From assembly GCF_001693775.2 (NCBI RefSeq), contig NZ_MBEW02000021.1, forward strand, positions 1 to 32,985: a stretch of 32,985 nt of DNA, in the 5' to 3' direction. Under the pieces are notes generated by a model. That model was not told the DNA's origin. It saw only the letters and a program-made list of their open reading frames with translations, and searched no databases. This DNA is from Criibacterium bergeronii (GTDB lineage Bacteria > Bacillota > Clostridia > Peptostreptococcales > Filifactoraceae). A program made the translations under genes and the position numbers. This document shows positions 15,946-23,850 of the stretch, in pieces (within the stretch, counting starts at the first letter, position 1; each line of letters begins with the position of its first letter).

Positions 15946-17325
15946 ATGGAAAATATTTTTGAAATGGAAATCATAGACCTAACAGACGAAGGCTCAGCAG
16001 TAGGAAAGGTAGAAGGACTGACAGTATTTACAGATAAAGGAATAGTAGCAGATATAGTCAAGGCAAAAATTGTAAAGAAAAAGAAAAACTACATTTTAGC
16101 TAAAACAATACAAATCCTCAAAAAATCAAAAAAAAGATGTGATAAAAAAATCTGCGACATCCAAGATATCTGCGGTGGTTGTGAACTGCTTGATATGAAA
16201 TACGAGGAGCAGCTAAAGCTAAAAAAAGAAATAGTCACACAAAAACTTATAAGACTTGGCGATATAAAAAATCCTGTAGTAAAAGACACTATAGGTATGG
16301 ACAGACCCTATCATTATAGAAATAAAAGCGTAATGCCGATTTCCTTGGACAATAAAAAAGTAGAAAATAAATTTGCCAAAGAAGATATAAAAATAGGCTT
16401 TTACAAAAGAAAAACCCACGAAATAGTGCCATTTACAGATTGTAAAATCCAAGACACAGTAAACAACAAAATAGTGGATATAGTAAAAGCTTTTGTAGTA
16501 AAAAATAAAATCTCAATCTATGACGAAAAAACAGGCAAAGGGGTACTCAGACATATAATCACAAAAATATCACATTATAACACAGATATAATGCTGATAT
16601 TAGTCACAAACAGCAAAAAAACTCTTGAAGTAAATTATTTGATAAAAGAATTTAAAGAAAAAAATATACCTGTAAAAACCATAGTCCAAAATATAAATAC
16701 AAAAAATACCAACGTGATACTGTCAAACGAAAGCATTACATTATATGGAGATGGATTTATCACAGACGAGATTGACAAAGTATATTTTAACATCTATCCG
16801 GTATCATTTTTCCAAGTAAATTACACCCAAATGAAAAAACTTTATAATAAAGCCTTTGAGTATGCAGACCTGCAAACAAGTGATGTAGTCTACGATTTGT
16901 ATAGCGGGATTGGCACAATATCACTATTAATGGCAAAAAAAGTCTCACAAGTCTACGGCGTCGAAGTAGTGCAAGAGGCAGTAAAAAGTGCAAAAAATAA
17001 CGCTGTTAAAAACAATATTACAAACGCTGAGTTTATCGCAGGCAAAGTCGAAGATAAAATGCAAGAGCTGATGAATAACTCAAAAAGACCAAACAAAATA
17101 GTCCTAGACCCCGCTAGAAAAGGCTGTGAACAAAGCGTACTTGAAAAATTAATCCAAATCGAGCCGGAAAAAATAGTCTATATATCATGCAACCCATCCA
17201 CATTGGCTAGGGACCTAAAAATATTGCTGACAAGCGGAAAATACGAGCTAAAAGAAGTGACCCCCTGCGATATGTTCCCAAATACAATGGGCATAGAGGC
17301 AGTGGCACATTTGTCAAGAAAATAA
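15946..17325 (+). CDS. rlmD: 23S rRNA (uracil-5-)-methyltransferase, RumA/RlmD family
   Basis: The 459-aa product has an N-terminal TRAM-like OB domain (MENIFEMEIIDLTDEGSAVGKVEG). A four-cysteine iron-sulfur site follows (RCDKKICDIQDICGGCELLD, residues about 60-80). The methyltransferase domain has VYDLYSGIGTISLLMA, KIVLDPARKGCE and the catalytic block VYISCNPSTLARDL, where Cys attacks uracil C6. These enzymes make m5U in 23S rRNA (U1939 and/or U747) using SAM. The frame stays open to an ATG at 15838 inside queH, but CGGAGA sits just before ATG 15946 and the OB domain starts there. Firmicutes often have two or three paralogues (RlmCD, TrmA-like), so the exact uridine is not fixed by sequence. 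Confidence 0.9.
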   Translation: MENIFEMEIIDLTDEGSAVGKVEGLTVFTDKGIVADIVKAKIVKKKKNYILAKTIQILKKSKKRCDKKICDIQDICGGCELLDMKYEEQLKLKKEIVTQKLIRLGDIKNPVVKDTIGMDRPYHYRNKSVMPISLDNKKVENKFAKEDIKIGFYKRKTHEIVPFTDCKIQDTVNNKIVDIVKAFVVKNKISIYDEKTGKGVLRHIITKISHYNTDIMLILVTNSKKTLEVNYLIKEFKEKNIPVKTIVQNINTKNTNVILSNESITLYGDGFITDEIDKVYFNIYPVSFFQVNYTQMKKLYNKAFEYADLQTSDVVYDLYSGIGTISLLMAKKVSQVYGVEVVQEAVKSAKNNAVKNNITNAEFIAGKVEDKMQELMNNSKRPNKIVLDPARKGCEQSVLEKLIQIEPEKIVYISCNPSTLARDLKILLTSGKYELKEVTPCDMFPNTMGIEAVAHLSRK

Positions 17326-17463
17326 AAAGATTTGACGAAAAATCTTAATATCAACAAATTTTGATTTATAAATATGAACAAAATATAGTAATACTTTATT
17401 ATAGAAATATTCGACACACGATAATATAAATGATATCATTTATTAAACATATAATTAATTTAA

Positions 17464-17598
17464 ATACTATTCAATACAAAGTATAATGATATTTTTAGAC
17501 TTAGACTTGGAAAGTATACAGCTATATTTAAAGTGGTTAATAATGAATTAGTGATATTGATTATAAAAATTGACAGCAGGGGAGAAGTATATAAATAG
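17464..17598 (+). pseudogene. C-terminal remnant of a RelE/ParE-family toxin
   Basis: From 17464 to TAG 17596-17598 an open frame without a start codon or ribosome binding site encodes about 44 residues, ending IFRLRLGKYTAIFKV-(NN)-ELVILIIKIDSRGEVYK. That is the C-terminal half of RelE/ParE-type mRNA interferases, where canonical members read RLRxGDYRVIYxI..., then xxVLxIGHRxxVY. The Arg of RLRLG and the final Tyr are kept, but SR replaces the usual HR. The N-terminal helices and the antitoxin gene are missing, so the locus is dead. It is followed by a strong terminator, possibly the original end of the operon. Translation of this fragment is not expected. Confidence 0.6.
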
Positions 17599-17606
17599 TA
17601 ATCACT

Positions 17607-17658
17607 GGGATGGAAGTTGTGAGCAAAAAAATATTGCTCACACCTTTCATCCCTTTTT
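17607..17658 (+). terminator. Terminator of the former RelE locus
   Basis: A stem of about 20 bp with one mismatch and one G-U pair runs from GGGATGG at 17607 to CATCCC at 17653. It contains TGTGAGCAA/TTGCTCACA at its tip and is followed by a run of T. It is the strongest signal in the 540-base gap between rlmD and hsp20. The part from 17326 to 17463 shows only an AT-rich sequence with a small hairpin near 17328-17347. Confidence 0.75.
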
Positions 17659-17740
17659 TATTAAAGGTAGAAAAGCTTTGAGTACATCGAAAACAAATTA
17701 AAAAACTTTCAAAAAAATGTTTAATAAAAAAAATTTTGAG

Positions 17741-17746
17741 TATAAT
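17741..17746 (+). promoter_or_regulatory. -10 box of the hsp20 promoter
   Basis: A perfect TATAAT lies 15 bases upstream of the CIRCE element; no good -35 is visible at the right distance. A start near 17753 would place CIRCE at the beginning of the transcript, where it normally acts. Confidence 0.5.
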
Positions 17747-17760
17747 ATTAATACAAGGTG

Positions 17761-17787
17761 TTAGCACTCAACGATAAAGAGTGATAA
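17761..17787 (+). promoter_or_regulatory. CIRCE element (HrcA operator)
   Basis: TTAGCACTC, nine bases, then GAGTGATAA matches the CIRCE consensus TTAGCACTC-N9-GAGTGCTAA at 17 of 18 positions. HrcA binds this inverted repeat and represses class I heat-shock genes until misfolded protein draws GroEL away. It lies about 80 bases upstream of hsp20. Confidence 0.9.
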
Positions 17788-17869
17788 CAAAAAGCTTGCG
17801 ATATATTTTACAACAATCCTGAGATTTTTCAAAGGAATTATTTTATAAATTAATTTAGGAGGACATATT

Positions 17870-18331
17870 ATGAGATATTTACCAAGTAGAACAGACGAAT
17901 TTTTTGCACCAAGCTTAAATAATTTTGATAACTTTATAGACTCTTTTTTCAACAATGATATGTTTTCACAAAGAGCTATGGAAAAAACAACCTTTAAGGT
18001 AGATGTCAGCGAAGATGACAATGCTTACACAGTAGAAGCTGAAATGCCCGGTTTTGAAAAAAACGAGGTTAACGTATATATGCAGAACGGATATTTGACT
18101 ATAAATGCAGAAAAGAAAGAAGAGATAAACAGCGATAATCAGACAGACAAAGCAAGCGAAGGTAAGAAATATATCCATAAGGAAAGAAGAAATACAAAGG
18201 TAAGCAGAATGATGCGTTTTGAAAATGTAGACGAAGATAAGATATCAGCAAAGCTTGAAAAAGGTGTACTTGAAATTGTTGTGCCAAAGGCTACAAAGCA
18301 AAATGGACAAAAGCAAATAAGCGTCAACTAA
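17870..18331 (+). CDS. Small heat-shock protein, Hsp20/alpha-crystallin family
   Basis: The 153-aa protein has a short N-terminal arm with Phe-rich pairs (DEFFAPSLNNFDNFIDSFFNNDMF) used in oligomer assembly. An alpha-crystallin domain spans residues about 42-140 (FKVDVSEDDNAYTVEAEMPGFEKNEVNVYMQNGYLTINAEKKEE, then RMMRFENVDEDKISAKLEKGVLEIVVPK). A short tail carries the ISVN-type C-terminal anchor. It is a cytoplasmic ATP-independent holdase resembling clostridial Hsp18. AGGAGG stands nine bases before the ATG. The CIRCE operator in the leader shows HrcA control, and the gene is transcribed alone, ended by a strong terminator. Confidence 0.95.
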   Translation: MRYLPSRTDEFFAPSLNNFDNFIDSFFNNDMFSQRAMEKTTFKVDVSEDDNAYTVEAEMPGFEKNEVNVYMQNGYLTINAEKKEEINSDNQTDKASEGKKYIHKERRNTKVSRMMRFENVDEDKISAKLEKGVLEIVVPKATKQNGQKQISVN

Positions 18332-18373
18332 TCAGATTAGATTATGTAATATAATAAATGATTGTTTTAACCT

Positions 18374-18417
18374 GTCGGGGGATAGAAATTTTATATTTCT
18401 ATCCCCCGACTTTTTTA
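18374..18417 (+). terminator. Strong terminator of hsp20
   Basis: A GC-rich stem, GTCGGGGGATAGAAAT with its complement, spans 18374-18410 with a tiny loop and is followed by TTTTTT. It is the most stable hairpin in the window by eye. Confidence 0.93.
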
Positions 18418-18819
18418 TGCCATAAATTTATTTTATATTGTATATAATGTAAAATAGTTTATTAGTCCTAACTTACTTACTGATTTTGTTTCTAAATATC
18501 TTCACCTTTTTATCAGATTATGAGCAAATGATAAAATACTAATAATTACAATACACAATGTCACATACTTTGTTTAGATTTAATCTATAAATATCATTAA
18601 AAAAATAATATATAGTGATTTTTTTATGAGTTTATGGTATTATATCCATGAGTAAATTTTACTAGAAAGAAAATTTATAATATCCAGTAGCTTATGTTGT
18701 AAAATACAACTGTATACAATATCTAAAGATGTGCGAAACTTAAAAACTTTTAAAAACAATATATAAAACTAGAATATATAATTGCACACCTACATAATTT
18801 ACTGCAAAAAAAGAGGTGA
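18418..18819 (+). promoter_or_regulatory. Intergenic leader region of the diguanylate cyclase gene
   Basis: This 400-base gap is AT-rich and holds no gene I can support. TGGTATTAT at 18635-18643 is a plausible extended -10, which would leave a leader of about 170 bases. Within that leader, AGATGTGCGAA (near 18726) and TTGCACACCT (near 18782) can pair imperfectly. No known riboswitch, including c-di-GMP-I or -II, is recognised. AGAGGTGA at 18812-18819 is the ribosome binding site. Confidence 0.35.
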
Positions 18820-18825
18820 ATTTCA

Positions 18826-20502
18826 ATCAAATTTGAAAAAATCATAAAAAAAGTAAATTCGTACCTTGTTTTACTGCTAATATTGGCAATATGTTTTATA
18901 TTTTTTGCTAATGACAATACAAATTCATGGAGAGAAGAAAAAGTAAATCTAAAAATAAATAATCAAGTATATCAAAATGTATTGGTAGACAAAATGAAAC
19001 TACCTCCCGTAAAAAAGGGAGATATTGTAACGATTAGCAAAAAATTGTCTAGCGATGATGAAAATATAGCAATCAGGACATACGGCTCTACAGTGGATAT
19101 CTACATAGACGGTGAAAATGTATACAGCTATGGCAACTCACTATATGAAAAAGGGGAGATGTTAGGTAGAGGGTATCACATAGCAAGATTTGAAAATGCA
19201 GCAAAAGAGAACAAATCAATTCTTATTAAAATAAAACCGGCAGAATATATGTCCTATGCGTGGATTGACTTTTTGAAATTTACACCAAGTGACGCAGTAT
19301 GGCAAGACATTTTTATAAATGATAGTTTCGGTACAATGACAAGCATAATATTATTTGCAATAGGTGCTATAGGCTATACTTGCGTAATTTTAGTTTGTAT
19401 GTTAAGAAAAAAGATCAATGAGCATTTGCTATACGCATTTGCGATAGCCTTTTTCGTAGGTCTATGGAATTGTTGCATTCATGGAGTTTTGCAATTTATA
19501 ACGAAAAATTTAGAGCTGGTATCATTTTTGGAATATTTTTCATTGTACTGTTCAGCCTTGTTTTGCGTTTATGTAATAGAAATTATTAAGAAAAACACTA
19601 AGTTTAGAAAAATACTCAACTTTATGAAATGGACATATTCAATTTTCTTAATAGTTGTTCTTTTTTTGCATTTTTCTAAAATTCTTTTAATATCGCAAAC
19701 GGTAAGCGTATTTAGATTTTTTATAATATCAGTATCTATAGTGTTGCAATTTATACTTTTTAGTGACTACCTCAAACAAAAAAAGCATGAAAAAATTTTA
19801 CTATTAGGTAGCATAATAAGTCTTTTTATGATTTTCTTGCACGCAGTTTTTTACAATTTTAACTACATGAAAATAAGCATCATGGGAAGAGTATTTGTAA
19901 TAAGTGATGCACCCTTGAATATAGCTATACTGATAATTGTAATATTACCTTTATTAACATATATAGTAAAGGTAGAAGAAATTGAAAGCTACGAAATACA
20001 GATAAATTTGCTTAAAGAGATAGCCTATTTGGACAACCTCACAGGACTTGGCAACAGGCATAGCGGTATGGCATTTGTTATGGAGCTGATAAGAGACAGC
20101 CTTGATTACTCCATTATATTGTTTGATATAAACAACCTGAAAACAGCAAATGATAACTATGGTCACAGTAGAGGCGATGAATTAATATTGAGGTTTGCCA
20201 ATTGTTTAAAGATTGTCTTTACAGGAGACGACTTTAGCAAAATACGCTATGGCGGAGATGAATTCGTAGTAATAATAAAGGCTAAAAGCGAAAAAGAAGT
20301 CTACAAATATGTAGAAAGTTTAATGAAACTGATAGACGAAGATAATAAAGGCAAAAAAGAGGGATATTTTTTATCAGTAGCCTATGGAATAGCCAGCTCT
20401 AGGGAAATAAACGACTGCAACTACGAACGTCTAATAAAGCTGGCAGATAAAAGAATGTACGAAAATAAAGACTTGAAAAAGGCATCTGAAAAAATAGGAT
20501 AA
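18826..20502 (+). CDS. Membrane-bound GGDEF diguanylate cyclase with extracellular sensor
   Basis: The protein (about 558 aa) has an N-terminal membrane helix (SYLVLLLILAICFIFFAND) and an extracytoplasmic beta-rich domain at residues about 35-165. A block of seven or eight membrane helices covers about 170-385, in 7TMR-DISM style, and a cytoplasmic GGDEF domain starts at LDNLTGLGNRHSG near 405. The catalytic motif YGGDEF is intact near 475; no RxxD inhibitory site precedes it. It should make c-di-GMP in response to an external signal. No ATG, GTG or TTG fits the start: the first candidate in frame is TTG 18883, which would cut the first helix in half. With AGAGGTGA at 18812-18819, ATC 18826 (or ATT 18820) is best placed; a one-base loss in the A run at 18836-18841 is the alternative. 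Confidence 0.85.
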   Translation: MKFEKIIKKVNSYLVLLLILAICFIFFANDNTNSWREEKVNLKINNQVYQNVLVDKMKLPPVKKGDIVTISKKLSSDDENIAIRTYGSTVDIYIDGENVYSYGNSLYEKGEMLGRGYHIARFENAAKENKSILIKIKPAEYMSYAWIDFLKFTPSDAVWQDIFINDSFGTMTSIILFAIGAIGYTCVILVCMLRKKINEHLLYAFAIAFFVGLWNCCIHGVLQFITKNLELVSFLEYFSLYCSALFCVYVIEIIKKNTKFRKILNFMKWTYSIFLIVVLFLHFSKILLISQTVSVFRFFIISVSIVLQFILFSDYLKQKKHEKILLLGSIISLFMIFLHAVFYNFNYMKISIMGRVFVISDAPLNIAILIIVILPLLTYIVKVEEIESYEIQINLLKEIAYLDNLTGLGNRHSGMAFVMELIRDSLDYSIILFDINNLKTANDNYGHSRGDELILRFANCLKIVFTGDDFSKIRYGGDEFVVIIKAKSEKEVYKYVESLMKLIDEDNKGKKEGYFLSVAYGIASSREINDCNYERLIKLADKRMYENKDLKKASEKIG

Positions 20503-20615
20503 GTAACCTTAGGTTATAAATCTAATCAGACTTAAATCCATAACTAAAAGCCAAAATATATAATAAAAAAATTATTTCAATCTTATAATTAAAAATGATA
20601 AATGGAGTATTTTTG

Positions 20616-20624
20616 TGGTATAAT
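20616..20624 (+). promoter_or_regulatory. Extended -10 promoter for the EAL gene
   Basis: TGG followed by a perfect TATAAT lies about 70 bases upstream of the EAL-domain gene, with only a weak -35 (TGATAA). It means the EAL gene can be transcribed separately from the GGDEF gene, which ends 114 bases earlier. Confidence 0.5.
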
Positions 20625-20692
20625 AATTACGAAATTATTTTTTAATCAGTGTTAAGTTGATTTATGAAATATACAAGAGAGTGGTTTGAGTG

Positions 20693-22420
20693 ATGGATAT
20701 GTATAATAATTATGAAAATACAGATAACTCAGAGCTAGACAGATTTCGCAAATTTGTAAATGAATACAATTTTGACCTAGAATGCATGTTTGACATTTTG
20801 ACATATAAAAACAACACAATTTTTTTAGGAGATTTAGAGTTAAACACCTATTACATTTCAGACAAGCTAAAAAATATGTTTGGTTTTGAATCCAACATAG
20901 TAAAAGATTTTGCAAATGAGTGGAGAAAAAGAATACCAAATCAGTCAGATGTAAAAATTTATGACGATAATATACAACAATTGATTTTAAACAAAGAGCA
21001 GGTACACGATTTAGTATATAAAGTTAAAGATGCACATGGTATAGAAAGATGGATAGTTTGTCAAGGCAAGATAAAACGCAAAGACGCAAGACCGGTTTAT
21101 TTTGCAGGTAAGTTAGAAATCTTTGATGACGGGATAGATATAGACCCTGTCACAAAACTCCAAAGAAAAAACAGCGTAGAGTTAAAATTATTAAGCACTA
21201 ATTCGGACAAGGTCGGATTGATAGGATTTTCCTTAAATAATATTAGAATTATCAACGAATTAAGAGGTAGAGAGTACGCGGACAACTTTTTAAAGAGTAT
21301 AACTGACGCCATATATGATGAGCTAAAAGATAAAATCCATCTATATAGGATGGAAGGAGTAAAGTTTTTAGCAGTATTAAATGAGCAATATTTAACTCAA
21401 ATAAAGCCAATCGCAGAAGAAATAAAAAATATAATTACAAAGTTATATTTACAAGACAGCTTTATATTAAGAAAGAGCAAAACAGTGTATCTAGGTGCTT
21501 ACATTGCAGATAAAAGGCTGATTTTATCTGAAAACACCTTAGACATATTTGATAAAATAATATCAGTAGCAAAGTCTAACACAGATACAGATGCAATATG
21601 TATTTTATCTGATAAAGAGATATTATATAGAAGACACCTAAATAAAATAGAATTGGAGCTATATCGATGCGTGTATGCAGATTTTGATAATTTCAGAGTC
21701 GTAGTCCAACCGATTGTCGATAATGAGGACAAGGTAGTCTCAGCAGAGGTACTTCTAAGATGGAATTATGAGCGTCATGCCATTTCACCTGAGATTTTTG
21801 TACCAATATTGGAAAAAACAGGTCTAATAAGGCAAGTCGGCAGGTTTGTATTTGAAGAAGCTGCAAAAATTGCACAAAAAGTGAAAGAATTTAAACCGGA
21901 TTATAAATTACATGTAAATGTTAGCTATATCCAAATATTAGATGTCGAATTCTTTTCGTTCATAGAAAGCATATTGAAAAAATATAACTTATGTGGAAAT
22001 GAGCTTGTAGTAGAAATTACAGAGAATAATTATGATGAGGACAAAGAAAAAGTCCTTGAATTTGCACAAAGATGTAATGATATAGGCATGAGCACAGCAA
22101 TAGACGATTTTGGTACAGGGTATTCATCAATATCATTTTTAATCAGATATCATGCTAAAGTGGTAAAAATAGACAAAAGTCTTGTAAAAGAAAGTGTAAA
22201 ATCTGAGCAAAATAAAAAATTTTTAGAAGGAATAGTAAGCTCCTGCAAAAATTTTGGTATGTCAGTATGTATTGAGGGCGTAGAAAATGAGCAAGAGCTA
22301 AAAACAGTCAGAGAGTTTGGCTGCGATTATATACAAGGATTTTATTTCTTCAAGCCTATGGAATTGTATGATTTTAGTGATTTGTTGATGGAAAAATATT
22401 TTACAAGTATGCAAAAATAA
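20693..22420 (+). CDS. PAS/degenerate GGDEF/EAL protein, probable c-di-GMP phosphodiesterase
   Basis: The soluble protein (about 575 aa) has a PAS-like region at residues 20-130 and a GGDEF-like domain at about 150-295. There the active motif has become MEGVKF, so it should not synthesise c-di-GMP. A C-terminal EAL domain covers about 320-570. The EAL residues needed for catalysis are all visible: AEVLLRW (EVL in place of EAL, Glu kept), HVNVSY, VVEITEN, AIDDFGTGYSS, VKIDKSLV, IEGVEN and IQGFYFF. So hydrolysis to pGpG is expected, perhaps regulated by the PAS and dead GGDEF modules. A GTG at 20690 directly precedes ATG 20693; GAGAGTGG is better spaced for the ATG. It follows the cyclase gene on the same strand, forming a make/break pair. 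Confidence 0.9.
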   Translation: MDMYNNYENTDNSELDRFRKFVNEYNFDLECMFDILTYKNNTIFLGDLELNTYYISDKLKNMFGFESNIVKDFANEWRKRIPNQSDVKIYDDNIQQLILNKEQVHDLVYKVKDAHGIERWIVCQGKIKRKDARPVYFAGKLEIFDDGIDIDPVTKLQRKNSVELKLLSTNSDKVGLIGFSLNNIRIINELRGREYADNFLKSITDAIYDELKDKIHLYRMEGVKFLAVLNEQYLTQIKPIAEEIKNIITKLYLQDSFILRKSKTVYLGAYIADKRLILSENTLDIFDKIISVAKSNTDTDAICILSDKEILYRRHLNKIELELYRCVYADFDNFRVVVQPIVDNEDKVVSAEVLLRWNYERHAISPEIFVPILEKTGLIRQVGRFVFEEAAKIAQKVKEFKPDYKLHVNVSYIQILDVEFFSFIESILKKYNLCGNELVVEITENNYDEDKEKVLEFAQRCNDIGMSTAIDDFGTGYSSISFLIRYHAKVVKIDKSLVKESVKSEQNKKFLEGIVSSCKNFGMSVCIEGVENEQELKTVREFGCDYIQGFYFFKPMELYDFSDLLMEKYFTSMQK

Positions 22421-22425
22421 TTCGA

Positions 22426-22458
22426 AACATAAGTAAATCCGCTGGATTTACTTATGTT
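22426..22458 (+). terminator. Terminator-like hairpin after the EAL gene
   Basis: A perfect 15-bp stem (AACATAAGTAAATCC and its complement) closes on GCT and is followed by ATTTTAT, a weak T tract. Confidence 0.7.
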
Positions 22459-22495
22459 ATTTTATAATTTCATAAAACGAATATTTAGGAAGAAA

Positions 22496-22612
22496 ATGGA
22501 AGTGACGGGAAATAGCAAACCAAGAAGAGAGAAGTTTAGTTTTGAATTTAAGAGCCTAGGAGTAAAAGTCAGTGTAATCATTTCTTTGATATTGCTTTGG
22601 GTTAAAATATGA
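22496..22612 (+). CDS. Possible 38-aa membrane peptide, coupled to the EamA pseudogene
   Basis: ATG 22496 has AGGA at 22487-22490. The peptide starts with a basic, polar half (MEVTGNSKPRREKFSFEFKS) and ends with one hydrophobic helix (VKVSVIISLILLWVKI). Its stop overlaps the next gene's start in an ATGA (22609-22612), the usual sign of translational coupling. It may be a real small protein or the surviving N-terminus of a longer membrane protein cut off by a frameshift. I do not recognise it. Given that the gene it is coupled to is broken, decay of the whole locus is plausible. Confidence 0.35.
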   Translation: MEVTGNSKPRREKFSFEFKSLGVKVSVIISLILLWVKI

Positions 22613-23031
22613 GATTGTATCTGCCGATATTGATAATAACATTTGCAAACACTATTTATCACATTTGCACAAAATCAACGCCTTAGGGAATTAACACCTA
22701 TGCTACGCTGTTTGTTACATACGCAATTTATGCCGTAGTTTGCTTGATATTATTTTTTGTCACCGAAAAAAATCCAAACCTTGTGAAAAATTTTAGCAAG
22801 CTCAATTGGACAAGCTGGGCGTTGGCACTTTGTATAGTTGGATTAGAGGCGGGAAATATTTTGCTTTACACAGCAGGCTGGGATATCAGTATAGGTCAAG
22901 TAATATCAAGTTAATTTTTAGCAATAATTCTTATTTTAGTTGGATATTTTTTATACAAAGAGCCAATTACTGCAAAAAAAATAATTGGGGTTTTAGTCTG
23001 CTTAGGTGGACTTTATATCTTAAATAAATAA
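22609..23031 (+). pseudogene. Broken EamA/DMT-family transporter, half-size
   Basis: One frame from ATG 22609 to TAA 23029-23031 encodes 140 codons with two internal stops, TAG at 22684-22686 and TAA at 22912-22914. Read through, the product has about four or five membrane helices (LPILIITFANTIYHI, YATLFVTYAIYAVVCLILFF, WALALCIVGLEAGNILLY, FLAIILILVGYFLYKEPIT, KKIIGVLVCLGGLYIL). The terminal YKEPITAKKIIGVLVCLGGLYIL is the classic end of EamA/DMT repeats, and the size fits the half-length members that work as dimers. Two independent stops make inactivation almost certain. The natural substrate cannot be told. Confidence 0.8.
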
Positions 23032-23118
23032 ATTATCAAATGATTTTTGCCCTTTAATTAGAATTATCTAGCAATAAAAAATGCTTTTACATCGGCATAC
23101 AAGACAAAGAGGAACTTT

Positions 23119-23799
23119 ATGAGCAAAAATTTTTTAGTAAAAATGTTAATGTTATTTATATTTTTACTAGTGTTTAATACAAAAGCTGAGTTTTCATTTG
23201 CACAGGACATAAAAATAATGGTGGACGGTACATACTTGACATCGTATGATATAATTATAATTGATAATAGAGTCCTAGTTCCATACAGGACTATTTCAGA
23301 GTATTTGGGATATGAAGTAAATTGGGATGAAGATTACAGATTTTGCACAGTGGCAAATATTAATAAGCAAAATATGAACGATGATGCTTTATGCCCGATG
23401 TTTATAGTGCTTTTTACTGAGCATCCTGTATCAATGGCATTAAACCAAGATACAGTTTTTACTGAGCTGGAAAAGCATAAGCAGGATAAGGACTACAAGC
23501 CATATGATGATTATTTGTATTTGCTTAAATCATCATATGATGACTATACCAGTGCGATAAATGCAGAGATTGCAAAAAAGCTAAAGTCCGGCGAGCTTAT
23601 AGCTGAATACTCCTCAATAGATGTGATGGTCAATAAGTTAAATGAAAAGTTTGGAAAGCTCTTTTATTTTTCTAATCTAAAAGTGCCTGCAAAAATTATA
23701 AATGATAAAACATATGTACCATTAAGATTTGTAGCGGAGATTATGGGAGCACGGGTACAGTGGGATGAACCTCAAAAAACTGTAATAATTTATAGATAG
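23119..23799 (+). CDS. Secreted protein with a split copper-amine-oxidase N-terminal-like (stalk) domain
   Basis: The 226-aa protein has a signal peptide (residues 1-29, ending AEFSFAQ). IMVDGTYLTSYDIIIIDNRVLVPYRTISEYLGYEVNWDEDYRFCTV covers about 31-77. A helical, charged insert of about 110 residues follows, then VPAKIINDKTYVPLRFVAEIMGARVQWDEPQKTVIIYR at the end. The motif pair 'xxLVPxRxxxExLGxxVxWD' is the stalk domain found in many copies in clostridial surface and cell-wall proteins; here one repeat is at each end, with the insert between them. It is probably exported and bound to the wall or other proteins. It carries no catalytic motifs of amine oxidase. AGAGGAAC supports the ATG. Confidence 0.82.
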   Translation: MSKNFLVKMLMLFIFLLVFNTKAEFSFAQDIKIMVDGTYLTSYDIIIIDNRVLVPYRTISEYLGYEVNWDEDYRFCTVANINKQNMNDDALCPMFIVLFTEHPVSMALNQDTVFTELEKHKQDKDYKPYDDYLYLLKSSYDDYTSAINAEIAKKLKSGELIAEYSSIDVMVNKLNEKFGKLFYFSNLKVPAKIINDKTYVPLRFVAEIMGARVQWDEPQKTVIIYR

Positions 23800-23850
23800 T
23801 AAAAAATCTTGGTAAAATTTAAAGCTTTAATAAATAACAAGGAGATTATT

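Noticed and set aside
18640-18819. c-di-GMP riboswitch in the leader of the GGDEF gene
   Set aside because: None of the conserved core sequences of class I or II could be found; only a weak imperfect stem is present.
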